Assembly: GCF_003129605.1 (NCBI RefSeq)
Contig: NZ_QBDX01000004.1
Coordinates: 1 to 64,000 of the forward strand
DNA: 64,000 bases
Reading direction: 5' to 3'
DNA from: Hyphobacterium indicum
GTDB taxonomy: Bacteria; Pseudomonadota; Alphaproteobacteria; Caulobacterales; Maricaulaceae
Positions 1 to 9,270 of the stretch are shown here, piece by piece. Both the position numbers and the translations under genes were made by a program. The notes under the pieces are model-generated. The model had not been told where the DNA came from. It searched no databases and saw nothing but the letters and a program-made list of their open reading frames with translations. Numbering within the stretch: the first letter of the stretch is position 1; each line of letters opens with the position of its first letter.

Positions 1-26
1 GTCCGGTCAGTAGCTGCAACCGAAAC

Positions 27-96
27 GAGATCGCCCGGACAAGCCGGGCGATGACGCGATTAGTTTCGTCATGCCCCGGTTGATCCGGGGCATCTC
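27..96. repeat. inverted pair of REP-like hairpins
   Basis: Two short palindromes face each other. The first (27-56) has stem ATCGCCCGG/CCGGGCGAT, is preceded by GAG and followed by GACG. The second (67-96) has stem ATGCCCCGG/CCGGGGCAT, starts with CGTC and ends with CTC. The outer edges GAGAT and ATCTC, and the inner ATGACG and CGTCAT, are reverse complements, so the two units form an inverted doublet as in REPIN-type elements. It lies just past the stop of the PuuD-like gene. I see no U-tract on the minus strand, so a terminator role is doubtful. Confidence 0.6.
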
Positions 97-106
97 TTTT
101 TGCGGC

Positions 107-718
107 TTAGCCGAACAGCGTCTGTGCACCCGCCATGGCCACCAGCATCGGAAGGGACAGCAGCGTATTCGTGCGCGAGAACAGCATCGCTGTGCGCGCC
201 GCCTTGGGTTTTGCCTCGGCATCCGCTTCTACCAGCCCCAGTGCGATTTTCTGGTTGGGCCAGATCACGAACCAGACATTGATCGCCATGATAATGGCCA
301 GCCACATGCCGATGCCGATGAAGGAATATTGCGGCGTATAGGCTTCCGCCAGCGCCCCCAGTGACAAGACCTCCACCATATAGCCGCGAAGATGCGCAAC
401 GATCAGGCCGGTCAGGACAGTGAAAGCAGCTCCCCAGCGGAACCAGAACAGGGCCTTGGGCGCGATATGCTTGCCAATGGCCGGCTTCATCTCGTCAGGG
501 ATGGACGGCATGGTCGGGATCTGCACGAAGTTGAAATACCAGAGCAGACCGATCCACATGATGCCGGCCACGACATGGGTCCAGCGCGCGACCGCCATCC
601 AGAAGGCGCCGCCGAAGCCGATACTGTCATACGCCAGCGCATAGCCCACCAGAAAGATGATCGCCAGTGCCAGCGAGATATGAATGGTTGTGCGCAGATT
701 TGTCAGAATTGCAGCCAT
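107..718 (-). CDS. PuuD-like (urate hydroxylase membrane domain) protein
   Basis: A 203-residue, strongly hydrophobic protein with about four to five membrane segments (near residues 12-30, 40-62, 90-110, 130-152 and 180-200). The stretch 'WTHVVAGIMWIGLLWYFNF' is typical of the membrane domain of PuuD-type urate hydroxylases, but the C-terminal cytochrome c domain of full PuuD is absent. This is the short stand-alone form that alphaproteobacteria often carry. Enzymatic activity is therefore not shown; a membrane role of unknown function is safer. The start is set by a strong Shine-Dalgarno (GGGGAGGA) eight bases upstream. It follows secF on the same strand across 63 bases that hold a perfect hairpin overlapping that ribosome site. 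Confidence 0.8.
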   Translation of the reverse strand: MAAILTNLRTTIHISLALAIIFLVGYALAYDSIGFGGAFWMAVARWTHVVAGIMWIGLLWYFNFVQIPTMPSIPDEMKPAIGKHIAPKALFWFRWGAAFTVLTGLIVAHLRGYMVEVLSLGALAEAYTPQYSFIGIGMWLAIIMAINVWFVIWPNQKIALGLVEADAEAKPKAARTAMLFSRTNTLLSLPMLVAMAGAQTLFG

Positions 719-726
719 TTAGGAAT

Positions 727-752
727 CCTCCCCGATTCTCGTTTCGGGGAGG
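727..752 (-). promoter_or_regulatory. hairpin covering the ribosome site of the PuuD-like gene
   Basis: A perfect 9-bp stem CCTCCCCGA/TCGGGGAGG with an 8-base loop sits between the secF stop and the start of the downstream minus-strand gene. On that strand the 3' arm is itself the Shine-Dalgarno GGGGAGGA. Folding would hide the site, so the hairpin may reduce translation, act as an attenuator, or protect the upstream secDF mRNA. No U-run follows, which argues against a standard intrinsic terminator. Confidence 0.5.
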
Positions 753-781
753 ACCATATCAGGCTCGCTTGAAAAGCGAAA

Positions 782-1750
782 TCAGGCTTCGCTGGCTTCC
801 CGTTTGACATTGGTCAGCATCAATATCGGCGCCGCGACGAAGATGGAGGAATAGGTTCCAACCACAATGCCGAAAATCATCGCAAAGGCGAAACCCTGCA
901 GGGCCGCCCCGCCCAACAGCCAGAGCGAAAATAGCGCCACCAGCGTGGTGAGGGAGGTCAGGATCGTTCGCGAAAGCGTCTTGTTGATGGCCAGATTCAA
1001 AACCTCATCCAGGCTCTTTTTCTTGAATTTCCGGATTTTCTCGCGGATGCGGTCATAAACAACGACCGTATCGTTCATGGAATAACCGACAATCGTCAGA
1101 ATGGCCGCAATGGTGGAGAGGTTGAACTCCAGCTGCGTTACCGAAAACATGCCGATGGTAATGATCACGTCATGGATCAGTGCCACGACCGCGCCGACAG
1201 AGTACTGCCATTCGAAGCGGAACCAGATATAGACCAGCATCAACACCAGCGCGGTGACGATGGACATGATACCCGCCTGAACCAGTTCGCCGGAAACCTT
1301 CGGACCCAGCACCTGAACAGAGCGGTATTCAATGTCCGGATAAAGCTCGGTGAGTGCTGCCTGAACGGCGAGATTGGCTTCCTGCTGGGCTACTTCGGCT
1401 TCCAGCCCCTCACCCTCCTGTGGCTGCACACGGATCAACGCACAGTGATTGCCATAACATTCCGACCCCTCGGTCAGTTCCGACAGGCCCTGCAATTCGA
1501 TCGCGCCCAGCCCCAGATTGTTCAGCACGCCCCGCATCTCATCAATGCGCGCCGCGTCGATCTCTGCCTCGGTCCGCACTTCCAGCGTCACACCGCCGGT
1601 AAAGTCGATCCCGAAATTCAGCCCCATGGAGAAGAACGCCGCGATGGACGCCAGAATCATCAGGACGGAAAACCCGAAGGCCGCAAAGCGCGCCTTGATA
1701 AAGGGAATCGACGTCGAGTCGGGGAAATAATTGGTCAGTGCGAGGGACAT
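782..1750 (-). CDS. secF: protein translocase subunit SecF
   Basis: Inner-membrane subunit of the SecDF complex, which uses proton flow to help pull proteins out of the SecYEG channel on the periplasmic side. The 322-residue length fits the family. The sequence shows the N-terminal membrane helix, the 'GIDFTGG' motif near residue 50, a periplasmic domain (about 55-155) and five further helices with 'YSMNDTVVVYDRIRE' around residue 235. The periplasmic domain carries a short insert with two cysteines ('SECYGNHC', near residues 99-104) that could form a disulfide. It follows secD by about ten bases on the same strand, with Shine-Dalgarno GGAG before the start, so the two are cotranscribed. Confidence 0.97.
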   Translation of the reverse strand: MSLALTNYFPDSTSIPFIKARFAAFGFSVLMILASIAAFFSMGLNFGIDFTGGVTLEVRTEAEIDAARIDEMRGVLNNLGLGAIELQGLSELTEGSECYGNHCALIRVQPQEGEGLEAEVAQQEANLAVQAALTELYPDIEYRSVQVLGPKVSGELVQAGIMSIVTALVLMLVYIWFRFEWQYSVGAVVALIHDVIITIGMFSVTQLEFNLSTIAAILTIVGYSMNDTVVVYDRIREKIRKFKKKSLDEVLNLAINKTLSRTILTSLTTLVALFSLWLLGGAALQGFAFAMIFGIVVGTYSSIFVAAPILMLTNVKREASEA

Positions 1751-1760
1751 GGGCCGTCTC

Positions 1761-3344
1761 CTAAATGGGGAGTTTCTTGGGCTTCAGCCCCTTCACCCAC
1801 ATCGCAACCAGCAGGCGGGAGAAGACGAAAGCAGTGAAAACCGAAGTGATGATACCAATGCCCAGCGTCACGGCGAACCCGCGCACCGGACCGGCGCCCA
1901 GCATGTAGAGCACACCGGCAGCGATCAGCGTGGTGATATTGGCATCCAGAATGGCGGAAAGCGCTTCGGAATAGCCCTTCTCGATCGCATTCGCGGGCGA
2001 TCGCCCGTTTTTGGCCTCCTCGCGTATGCGCTCATAGATCAGCACATTCGCGTCCACAGCCATACCGATGGTCAGGATAATCCCCGCGATCCCGGGCAGC
2101 GTCAGGGTCGCCTGCAATCCGGACAATGCCCCCAGAATGAGCATGACGTTCAGCATCAGCGCCAGATTCGAGAATACGCCGAATACCGAATACGCCGCCA
2201 GCATGAACACCATCACCGCGATGAAGCCGATCACGACCGCAATTGTGCCCTTGTTGATCGAGTCCTGCCCCAGGCCCGGACCGACCGAGCGCTGTTCAAC
2301 AACCGTCAATTCGGCCGGCAGTGCACCGGCCTGCAGCAGCACCGCCAGATCATAGGCGCTTTCGAATGTGAAATTGCCCTGGATCACGCCGGATCCCCCC
2401 AGAATCGGCCCGAGAATAACGGGTGAGGAAATCACGATATCGTCCAGCACGACAGCAAACCGCCGTCCGACATTCTGGGATGTGACACGGCCAAAGGCCG
2501 CCGCGCCGGTGGTATCAAAGCGGAATTCGACGACCGGCTGGCCGTCCTGGAAGGTCGAGCCCGCATAGGTCAGGTTTTCCCCCGACACCATGGCTCGCCG
2601 CTCGACGGCAATATAGGGCTCGGACAGATCATCCTGCTGCAGGATCATGACGCCCGGCGGAGTCCGCCCCTGGCCGTCCGCGCCCACGGCAACATCAGCC
2701 CGCACCAGATGGAAAGTCATGCGCGCCGTCGTGCCGACCAGCTCGATAATCCGTTGCGGATTGCTCTCACCCGGCACCTGGACCAGAATCCGCTCATCGC
2801 CCTGGCGCGCAATCGTCGGTTCGGTGGTCCCCGATGCATCGATCCGGCGGCGGATCACTTCAATGGACTGGGCGATCGTACGGTCCCGGATATCGATCAT
2901 TGCCGCATCTGTCAGAGACATGCGAATCGTCCGCTCCGCATTATCGCGGTCAAAATCAACCGTGCGTGCAGCCACGCCAGTCAGCCCCATGGAGCCGTCA
3001 CCGACTGGCCGGGACAGCGATTGTAGCCGGCTGAACGCCTCGTCCATGTCTTCGGCGCGCGCAACGCGGATCACGACCTCGTCACCGATCACAGCGTTTG
3101 CTGCCGTCGGAATGGTCGGCTGCTGGCGGAAAAGAACCGTGGCTTCCTGAGACAAACCGTCCAGACGCTCCGCGCGAACCCCTGGCAGATCGACCTCGAA
3201 AACGAGGTGGGACCCGCCCTGAAGGTCGAGTCCCAGATTGACGGTCTGTCCTGGCAGGGGCGAAAAATTCGGTGCCGCAAACCAGATGCCGAGCAACGAA
3301 ACCGCCAGGATCAGCGCGATCTTCCAGTGGGCGAAATAGAGCAT
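1761..3344 (-). CDS. secD: protein translocase subunit SecD
   Basis: Partner of SecF in the SecDF-YajC accessory complex of the Sec pathway. The protein is 527 residues: an N-terminal membrane helix, the 'LGLDLQGGSHLVFEVD' motif near residue 38, a large periplasmic P1 domain to about residue 350, and five C-terminal helices with the conserved 'GMAVDANVLIYERIREEAK' around residue 430. The aspartate in 'AVDANV' belongs to the proton path in this family. A GGAG ribosome site precedes the ATG. Gene order yajC-secD-secF with gaps of about 10 bases or less indicates one transcript. Confidence 0.97.
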   Translation of the reverse strand: MLYFAHWKIALILAVSLLGIWFAAPNFSPLPGQTVNLGLDLQGGSHLVFEVDLPGVRAERLDGLSQEATVLFRQQPTIPTAANAVIGDEVVIRVARAEDMDEAFSRLQSLSRPVGDGSMGLTGVAARTVDFDRDNAERTIRMSLTDAAMIDIRDRTIAQSIEVIRRRIDASGTTEPTIARQGDERILVQVPGESNPQRIIELVGTTARMTFHLVRADVAVGADGQGRTPPGVMILQQDDLSEPYIAVERRAMVSGENLTYAGSTFQDGQPVVEFRFDTTGAAAFGRVTSQNVGRRFAVVLDDIVISSPVILGPILGGSGVIQGNFTFESAYDLAVLLQAGALPAELTVVEQRSVGPGLGQDSINKGTIAVVIGFIAVMVFMLAAYSVFGVFSNLALMLNVMLILGALSGLQATLTLPGIAGIILTIGMAVDANVLIYERIREEAKNGRSPANAIEKGYSEALSAILDANITTLIAAGVLYMLGAGPVRGFAVTLGIGIITSVFTAFVFSRLLVAMWVKGLKPKKLPI

Positions 3345-3350
3345 AAGCTC

Positions 3351-3728
3351 TTACTCCGAAATGGTTTTATTGGCCGGTTTCTTGTCGGACTTGCTGTCAT
3401 TGGCCGCTTTCGGCTGAGTGCGCGACCGCACTTCGGAAACCGTGGACCGCATGAGGCGGACTTTCACCCCGGTTGCGATTTCAACCTGCAACTCGGCATC
3501 ATCGACCTTGACCACCTTGCCGACAATGCCGCCTGCGGTGACAACCTCATCACCCTTGGCGACAGCCGCAACCATTTCGCGATGGGCTTTCATCCGCTGT
3601 TGTTGCGGACGGATCAGCAGGAAATAGAAGACAACGAATATCAGCAACAGCGGTGCAAACTGGATAAAGGCGCCGGTGATACCGCCGGGAGCGCCAGCGG
3701 TGGATGCGATCGAGATAGCGTCAAACAT
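3351..3728 (-). CDS. yajC: preprotein translocase subunit YajC
   Basis: A 125-residue single-pass membrane protein that associates with SecDF. One helix lies at about residues 20-42 and is followed by 'RPQQQRMKAHREMV', the family hallmark, then a small cytoplasmic domain with 'GDEVVTAGGIVGKVVKVDD'. The C-terminus is a short lysine- and serine-rich tail. It ends six bases before secD on the same strand, which is the usual arrangement. Confidence 0.96.
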   Translation of the reverse strand: MFDAISIASTAGAPGGITGAFIQFAPLLLIFVVFYFLLIRPQQQRMKAHREMVAAVAKGDEVVTAGGIVGKVVKVDDAELQVEIATGVKVRLMRSTVSEVRSRTQPKAANDSKSDKKPANKTISE

Positions 3729-3811
3729 GAATATGCCTCTATTGCGAGCCGTTTATTTGAAGGTCGCGGGAATATATCGGGACGCGCCCGCCATGCAACA
3801 AGGGTTGGCGG

Positions 3812-4783
3812 TTAACTTCCCTGTAAATGCCGCATCGGATCTTCCGGAGTCACCCCACGGCGGATCTCGAAATGGACCTGGGACGTGTCGACCGACCCCG
3901 TCGAGCCGGCCTCGGCAATCAGTTGTCCCTGTTCCACCCGGTCACCCTCGGCCACCAGAAGGCGCGAATTGTGTGCATAGGCAGTCACCCAGCCACCCTC
4001 GTGGCGGATCAGGACCAGCTCGCCATAGCCCTGCAATTCACCGCCGGCATAGACAACCGTGCCACCGGCGGCGGCCCGCACACTGTCACCTTCATCGGCT
4101 GCGATATTTATACCGTCATTGCGGCGGCCATCCGGTTTGGGACCGAAGGTCGAGAGAATCTCGCCCTGGATCGGCCACTGGAAGCTGACCGGGGCGGAGG
4201 CGGCGGGCGGCGGGCTGCTGGCTGGCGGCTCGCGTCGGGGCGGCGGATCAGCGCTCTCGACCGTCACCGGCGTATCCGGCGTCACCGGCCGGCGCGGCCT
4301 GTCGCGGACGGCCGGCGGTTCCAGCGAAACCGTGCGTACCTGTCCATTCGGAATCCGGATTTCCTGTCCGACCTCGATGGCGTATGGCGCAGAAATGCCA
4401 TTATGAGCCGCAAGGTCCAGATAATTGATATTATAGCGTAATCCGATGCGGTAGAGATTTTCTCCACGCCGCACCGTGTGCGAGGACGGGCGCGGGAATA
4501 TCAACTCCTGCCCGGCCAGCAACTGATAGGGCGGGTAGAGCCCGTTGGCTTGGGCGAGGTCGGATGTCTGCAGTCCGCAATCTTCCGCAATCTCTGACAG
4601 CGTGTCACCGGACCGGACCACATAGCGGCCGCCGGGATTGCATTGCGCCGGATTGCGCAGGACATCTGCCGTCGGACCATCGGTATTGGCGCGCCGGTAA
4701 TCGATCCGCGCCGGATCACGCGGCGACGGGGTCGCGCAGCCTGCCACCAGGGCAAGCAATAATATCGGAAGGATCAGACGCAC
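3812..4783 (-). CDS. NlpD-like LysM/M23 lipoprotein with degenerate metal site
   Basis: Secreted peptidoglycan-binding lipoprotein. I place the start at the GTG that gives 'VRLILPILLLALVAGC', a clean signal peptide with a lipobox cysteine at position 16. A TTG start 17 codons upstream is possible but has no ribosome site. Two LysM modules follow (roughly residues 50-95 and 100-145), then a Pro/Arg-rich linker, then a C-terminal LytM/M23 domain. In that domain the first zinc ligands, normally H-x3-D, read N-D-G-I-N, while 'YAHNS' and 'VHFEI' remain. The metal site is probably incomplete, as in NlpD/EnvC, which activate amidases rather than cut the wall. It lies between yajC and pcm; an nlpD-like gene next to pcm-surE is a familiar arrangement. 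Confidence 0.88.
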   Translation of the reverse strand: MRLILPILLLALVAGCATPSPRDPARIDYRRANTDGPTADVLRNPAQCNPGGRYVVRSGDTLSEIAEDCGLQTSDLAQANGLYPPYQLLAGQELIFPRPSSHTVRRGENLYRIGLRYNINYLDLAAHNGISAPYAIEVGQEIRIPNGQVRTVSLEPPAVRDRPRRPVTPDTPVTVESADPPPRREPPASSPPPAASAPVSFQWPIQGEILSTFGPKPDGRRNDGINIAADEGDSVRAAAGGTVVYAGGELQGYGELVLIRHEGGWVTAYAHNSRLLVAEGDRVEQGQLIAEAGSTGSVDTSQVHFEIRRGVTPEDPMRHLQGS

Positions 4784-4868
4784 AGACAGCACAGCTCGGA
4801 TTTCACTTTGGCAAACCGCCGACAGTAAGCCCAAGAGGCGTTAATCAGCCGTTAGCCATAGCCAGGAA

Positions 4869-5516
4869 TCAAAGGGCTTTTGTTTCACCTTCGACCAGGG
4901 GCACGAAGCGGACATCCATTACGGCCTCTTCGTCCAGCGTGTCAGAATCGGTTTTGATGTAGCGGACAAGCGTCTGTGAGCCACGGTCATTATTGACCGG
5001 AATCACGGCGATCCCGCCCGGCTTCAGCTGGGCCAGCAGCGTGTCGGGCCGCACCGGCGCACCGGCGGTTACGATGATCCGGTCGAAAGGGGCCTGTTCC
5101 GGCCAGCCTTTCGTGCCATCCCCTATCCGGGGGGTAATATTGGTCAGGCGCAGCGCGGCAAAGCGTGCCTCGGCCTCCTTGGCCAGCGTGCGGTACCGCT
5201 CGATCGTGTAAACACGGCGTGCCAGGCGCGCCAGGATTGCCGCCTGATAACCCGAGCCAGTCCCGATTTCCAGCACCTTGCAGCGGTCATCGACCTGGAG
5301 CAGCTGTGTCATCAGACCGACAATCAGCGGCTGGCTGATGGTCTGCCCGCAATCAATCGGCAGCGCTCTATCGTCGAAGGCATGATCGAGAAACCGGTCG
5401 GGCACAAAAATATCGCGCGGCGTGCGTTCTATCGCTGCCAGCACAAGCCGGTCCGTCACACCGGACCCGCGCAGGCTCATGACAAGCTGGATGACGCGGG
5501 GATCAGGAGCGGTCAT
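4869..5516 (-). CDS. pcm: protein-L-isoaspartate O-methyltransferase
   Basis: A repair enzyme that methylates isoaspartyl residues in ageing proteins using S-adenosylmethionine. The 215-residue length matches the family. It shows '[15 protein letters not shown]' near residue 50, the SAM-binding '[16 protein letters not shown]' near residue 82, and '[11 protein letters not shown]' near residue 147, all diagnostic of Pcm. Its ATG overlaps the stop of surE by four bases, so surE and pcm are translationally coupled, as in many proteobacteria. Confidence 0.95.
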   Translation of the reverse strand: MTAPDPRVIQLVMSLRGSGVTDRLVLAAIERTPRDIFVPDRFLDHAFDDRALPIDCGQTISQPLIVGLMTQLLQVDDRCKVLEIGTGSGYQAAILARLARRVYTIERYRTLAKEAEARFAALRLTNITPRIGDGTKGWPEQAPFDRIIVTAGAPVRPDTLLAQLKPGGIAVIPVNNDRGSQTLVRYIKTDSDTLDEEAVMDVRFVPLVEGETKAL

Positions 5517-6301
5517 TTGCGCGGCGGGGCGCCACCCAGAACACCTTTCAGGCGGTGATGGGTTTCCATATGGGTCAGATCGACATGCAAGGGGGTCACC
5601 GAGATCCGTCCCCCCATGACGGCGTGCAGATCATCGCCTTCCATCGGGCTTTGCGGAGCGCCCTTGAAACCGATCCAGTAATAGTCAACGCCGCGCGGAT
5701 CGGTACGTTTTTCGGCATGGACAATGGCCTGGTCCCGTCGGCCCTGCTTTGTGACCTCCACTTCCTTGATGTCGGCAAGCTCGCAGTCAGGGAAATTGAT
5801 GTTGATCAGCACATCCTCGGGCCAGCCTTCTTCCAGAAGCCGCCGAATGATGGGCGCACCGAAGGTCTCGCAGACCTCCCAGCGGATATGTGCATTGGGC
5901 AGGAAGGAATAGACCTGGCTGAGCGCGATCGACGGAATGCCCAGCTGCATGCCCTGCATCGCCCCGGCGACCGTGCCGGAAAAGGTGACATCCTCGGCAA
6001 CATTGCCGCCGCGATTCACCCCGGACAATACCAGATCGGGCTTCTTGTCCGTGATCAGATCCTGCACGCCCATCAACACCGCATCCGTCGGTGTACCGGA
6101 AATCGCAAACGACCGGTCAGCGACCTTCCGGACGCGCAACGGGTCATGCAACGTCAGCGAACGCCCCGCACCGGATTGCTCCTCGGCAGGCGCCGCGATC
6201 CACACATCATCGGATAATTCGGACGCAATTTTCTGCAGCGATTGCAGGCCGCGCGCACGGATACCGTCATCATTGGTCAGCAGGATTCTGGGATTTTTCA
6301 T
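5513..6301 (-). CDS. surE: 5'/3'-nucleotidase SurE
   Basis: A metal-dependent phosphatase acting on nucleoside monophosphates and related substrates. The 262-residue protein begins with '[15 protein letters not shown]'; the paired aspartates and a downstream asparagine ('SGVNRGGN', near residue 98) bind the metal. 'GTVAGAMQG' near residue 110 is also a family motif. Four-base overlaps join it to serS upstream and pcm downstream. Confidence 0.95.
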   Translation of the reverse strand: MKNPRILLTNDDGIRARGLQSLQKIASELSDDVWIAAPAEEQSGAGRSLTLHDPLRVRKVADRSFAISGTPTDAVLMGVQDLITDKKPDLVLSGVNRGGNVAEDVTFSGTVAGAMQGMQLGIPSIALSQVYSFLPNAHIRWEVCETFGAPIIRRLLEEGWPEDVLININFPDCELADIKEVEVTKQGRRDQAIVHAEKRTDPRGVDYYWIGFKGAPQSPMEGDDLHAVMGGRISVTPLHVDLTHMETHHRLKGVLGGAPPRK

Positions 6302-7575
6302 GCACCCAGAACCTCAAGTCCGCCCATATAGGGGCGCAGCACGTCCGGAATGGTGATCGATCCGTCTTCATTCTGGTGGTTTTCCATCACCGCCAGCATG
6401 GCACGCCCGACGGCCACGCCGGAGCCGTTCAGCGTGTGCAGGAATTCCGGCTTCTTCTCGCCCTCGCGGCGGAAACGGGCATTCATGCGGCGCGCCTGGA
6501 AGTCTCCGCAATTGGAGCAGGAGGAAATCTCGCGATACGTGTTCTGGCTCGGCAGCCAGACTTCCAGATCATAGGTCTTGCGCGCGCCAAATCCCATATC
6601 GCCGGAGGACAGCAGCATGACCCGGTAAGGCAATTCCAGACGGCGCAGAATCTCCTCGGCGCAATTCGTCATGCGCTCGAGTTCGTCCTCGGAGTTTTCT
6701 GGGCGCGTCACACACACCATCTCCACCTTGTGGAATTGGTGCATGCGGATCAGACCACGCGTATCCCTGCCCGCAGAGCCGGCCTCGGCCCGGAAGCAAG
6801 GCGTATAGGCGGTCAGGCGCGCCGGAAAGTCCGCCTCATTGTGGATGGCGTCCCGGAACAGATTGGTCAGCGGCACTTCGGCGGTCGGGATCAACCAGCG
6901 GCCATCCTCCGTGCGGAAAAGGTCGTCGGCGAACTTGGGAAGCTGGCCTGTGCCGAACATGGCCTCATCCCGCACCATATAGGGCGGGCTCACCTCGGTG
7001 AAACCGTGTTCCGACGTGTGCAGATCCAGCATGAATTGCGCCAGCGCGCGTTCCAGACGGGCCAGCCCGCCCTGCAGAACGGCAAAGCGCGCACCGGACA
7101 TCGCAGCCGCGCGTTCGAAATCAAGCTGCCCCAGGCCTTCACCCAGATCGACATGATCCCTGGGCGCGAACCCGAACGCTTTCGGCTCACCCCAGCCGCG
7201 CACCTCTTCGTTATCCGTTTCGTCTTCGCCGACCGGCACATCGTCCATCGGAATGTTCGGCAATCCGGCAAGATGCTGATTGAGGGCTTCTTCAAATTTC
7301 GCCGCATCCGCGCCAGACTCGTCCAGCACCGATTTCAGACGATCCACCTCTCCGCGAAGCCGGTTGAACTCGCCTTCATCGCCCTTGGCCTTCGCCTGGC
7401 CGATCTGCTTGGACAACGCATTGCGCTCGGTCTCGGCCTCCTGCTGGCGGCCGACGGCTTCCCGGCGCTTGCGGTCCAGGCGCAGGATTTCATCCGATTG
7501 CGGCGCAAGGAAACGCTTCGCCAGCCCGGCGTCGAAAGCTTCGGGATTTTCGCGGATCAAACGGATGTCATGCAT
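6298..7575 (-). CDS. serS: serine--tRNA ligase
   Basis: Class II aminoacyl-tRNA synthetase that charges tRNA-Ser. The 425-residue length is standard. Residues 1-110 form the antiparallel coiled-coil arm that grips the long variable arm of tRNA-Ser, visible as heptads of Lys, Glu and Arg. The catalytic core contains motif 2 '[21 protein letters not shown]' split around residue 265, and motif 3 '[17 protein letters not shown]' near residue 385. It is coupled to surE by a 4-base overlap; about 100 bases without a recognisable signal separate it from tatC. Confidence 0.97.
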   Translation of the reverse strand: MHDIRLIRENPEAFDAGLAKRFLAPQSDEILRLDRKRREAVGRQQEAETERNALSKQIGQAKAKGDEGEFNRLRGEVDRLKSVLDESGADAAKFEEALNQHLAGLPNIPMDDVPVGEDETDNEEVRGWGEPKAFGFAPRDHVDLGEGLGQLDFERAAAMSGARFAVLQGGLARLERALAQFMLDLHTSEHGFTEVSPPYMVRDEAMFGTGQLPKFADDLFRTEDGRWLIPTAEVPLTNLFRDAIHNEADFPARLTAYTPCFRAEAGSAGRDTRGLIRMHQFHKVEMVCVTRPENSEDELERMTNCAEEILRRLELPYRVMLLSSGDMGFGARKTYDLEVWLPSQNTYREISSCSNCGDFQARRMNARFRREGEKKPEFLHTLNGSGVAVGRAMLAVMENHQNEDGSITIPDVLRPYMGGLEVLGA

Positions 7576-7677
7576 AACCGGCCCTGAATCTCTGTGTCTG
7601 CGCGGGTGATAGCGAGCAGGTGTCGGGCTGGCAACACTTCATCCCGTAACGTCAGGGCAGAACTCCGCCCGCAGGGC

Positions 7678-8493
7678 TTACGCGTCTTCGCTGGCCGGTT
7701 CGCCGCGCTTTTCGACCAGGCGCACACCCAGGATCGAAATCCCGTAAAGCCCCATCAGGACCGAGCCAAGAATGAGCTGGCTGATCGGGTCGGGCGGCGT
7801 CACGAAAGCGGCAAAGGCAAAAATCCCGACCAGTGCGAATTTCCAGAATTTGATCAACTGCTTGGAGGACACGATCCCCGCTCCGCCTAGCAGCATCAGC
7901 AAGACCGGAAGCTGGAAGCTGAGCCCGAAGGCGAGGATCAGCGTCGTCACCAGATTGAGATAGTCCGAGACCCGTGTGAGCAGCTGGATCGTTACCGCAT
8001 TCTCGCCGCCCAGCTGCTCCTGGCTCAGCGCAAACCGCATCACGAAAGGCAAAACGAAATAATAGACGAAGGACATGCCGCCGACGAAAAGCGCCGGCGC
8101 GCCAATCAGGAAGGGCGCAAACGCGCCGCGCTCATTCTTGTAGAGCCCGGGCGACACGAAGGCGAAGATTTCATAGGCCAGCCAGGGAAAGGCGAGGATC
8201 AGAGCGCCGAAAAAGGCGAGCTTCACCTTGACGAAGAAAAATTCCAGCGGCGCGGTAAAGATCAATTCCAGCGACAGATCGCCCTGACGCACGCGCGCCG
8301 CGGCATCCTCGAACGGCACGAGCAGGAAATTATAGATCTGCTCGGCAAAGACGAAACAGACGACAAAGCCGATCATCAATACGATCACCAGCCGGATCAG
8401 GCGGGTCCGCAACTCCGTCAGATGATCCATCAACGGCGCGCGGCTGGCCTCGACCTCATCGTCTTCGATATCCGTGCCGATTTTATTGCTCAT
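7678..8493 (-). CDS. tatC: twin-arginine translocase subunit TatC
   Basis: Integral membrane receptor of the Tat pathway, which exports folded proteins with twin-arginine signals. The 271-residue protein has six helices and the conserved N-terminal 'MDHLTELRTRLIR' (residues 22-34), where the glutamate recognises the signal peptide. 'FAFVSPGLYKNERGAF' near residue 110 is the cap-helix signature. It overlaps tatB by four bases. All three tat genes run in the order tatA-tatB-tatC. Confidence 0.97.
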   Translation of the reverse strand: MSNKIGTDIEDDEVEASRAPLMDHLTELRTRLIRLVIVLMIGFVVCFVFAEQIYNFLLVPFEDAAARVRQGDLSLELIFTAPLEFFFVKVKLAFFGALILAFPWLAYEIFAFVSPGLYKNERGAFAPFLIGAPALFVGGMSFVYYFVLPFVMRFALSQEQLGGENAVTIQLLTRVSDYLNLVTTLILAFGLSFQLPVLLMLLGGAGIVSSKQLIKFWKFALVGIFAFAAFVTPPDPISQLILGSVLMGLYGISILGVRLVEKRGEPASEDA

Positions 8494-8945
8494 TCTTCAG
8501 CCGCTGGCTTCTTGGTCTTCTTTTTCGGACTTTGATACGGCTCGACAGTCGGCTGCAACGGTTCGGAAAGCGGCAGATCATCCTTCGATGGTGGCGTCTT
8601 GCTGCCGCCGCTGGTGTGGTCTTTCTCCGCCGCCGCCAGCTTGCGCTCGACCACCGTCTCGTGTTCCAGCGATGCCAGGTCGCGCGTCACCTCATCGAGA
8701 TCACGTTTCGCTTTTGCCACCGGATTGCCGGACTTGAGCGCCTCGATCTCGCGGCGCAATTCGGACATTTCCGCCTCGCGGCCCATATCGTCGAAGCTGC
8801 GCTGGAAATCGCGGGCCATCTGACGCGCCTGCCCGACAAACCGGCCAACCCGCCGGAACATCATCGGCAGGTCTTTGGGGCCGACCACAATCAGGGCCAG
8901 GACCGCAAGGACAATAAGTTCAGGTGCGCCAATGCCGGGATTCAT
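8490..8945 (-). CDS. tatB: twin-arginine translocase subunit TatB
   Basis: TatB forms the substrate-receptor complex with TatC. The 151-residue protein has a short N-terminal membrane helix ('APELIVLAVLALIVVGPKDLP', residues 7-27) with the Gly-Pro hinge, an amphipathic helix with 'RRVGRFVGQARQMARDFQRSF', a charged coiled coil to about residue 105, and a Pro/Lys-rich tail. The longer second helix and the 'GPKDLP' hinge separate it from TatA. It overlaps tatC by four bases and follows tatA by nine. Confidence 0.94.
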   Translation of the reverse strand: MNPGIGAPELIVLAVLALIVVGPKDLPMMFRRVGRFVGQARQMARDFQRSFDDMGREAEMSELRREIEALKSGNPVAKAKRDLDEVTRDLASLEHETVVERKLAAAEKDHTSGGSKTPPSKDDLPLSEPLQPTVEPYQSPKKKTKKPAAEE

Positions 8946-8954
8946 GACCGGACC

Positions 8955-9194
8955 CTAGTTCCGCGTCTTTTCTTCCTCTTTCGAGGCCGATTCAGGGGCT
9001 TGCGCGCTTTCACTGATCGAGGCCGAGCTATTACCCTCCTCCTCGTCACTGCCCTCATCGCCTTCCTTGAGGCCCTTGCGGAAGCTGGTGATGCCCTTGG
9101 CAACTTCACCCATCAGCCCCGAAATGCGCCCCGCGCCGAAAAGCAGCGCGACAAGGACAACGATAATCAGAATTTGCCAGATGCCCGGTGCCAT
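8955..9194 (-). CDS. tatA: twin-arginine translocase subunit TatA
   Basis: The pore-forming subunit of Tat export. It is 79 residues: one N-terminal helix ('IWQILIIVVLVALLFGAGRI', residues 5-24), a hinge, an amphipathic helix ('LMGEVAKGITSFRKGLKEG') and an acidic, serine-rich tail. It is the first gene of the tat cluster, 76 bases past the stop of scpB. Confidence 0.95.
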   Translation of the reverse strand: MAPGIWQILIIVVLVALLFGAGRISGLMGEVAKGITSFRKGLKEGDEGSDEEEGNSSASISESAQAPESASKEEEKTRN

Positions 9195-9270
9195 ATTTTC
9201 CTCCCGCGGGAATATTCGTGAAAAGGATTAGACCAGCGATCCGCCCGCGTCCATTTGCATGGTCAGGAAA

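Noticed and set aside
6091-7587. 498-codon open frame on the plus strand opposite surE and serS
   Set aside because: It is the mirror of two well-identified minus-strand genes, has no family motif and arises from GC-rich codon bias.
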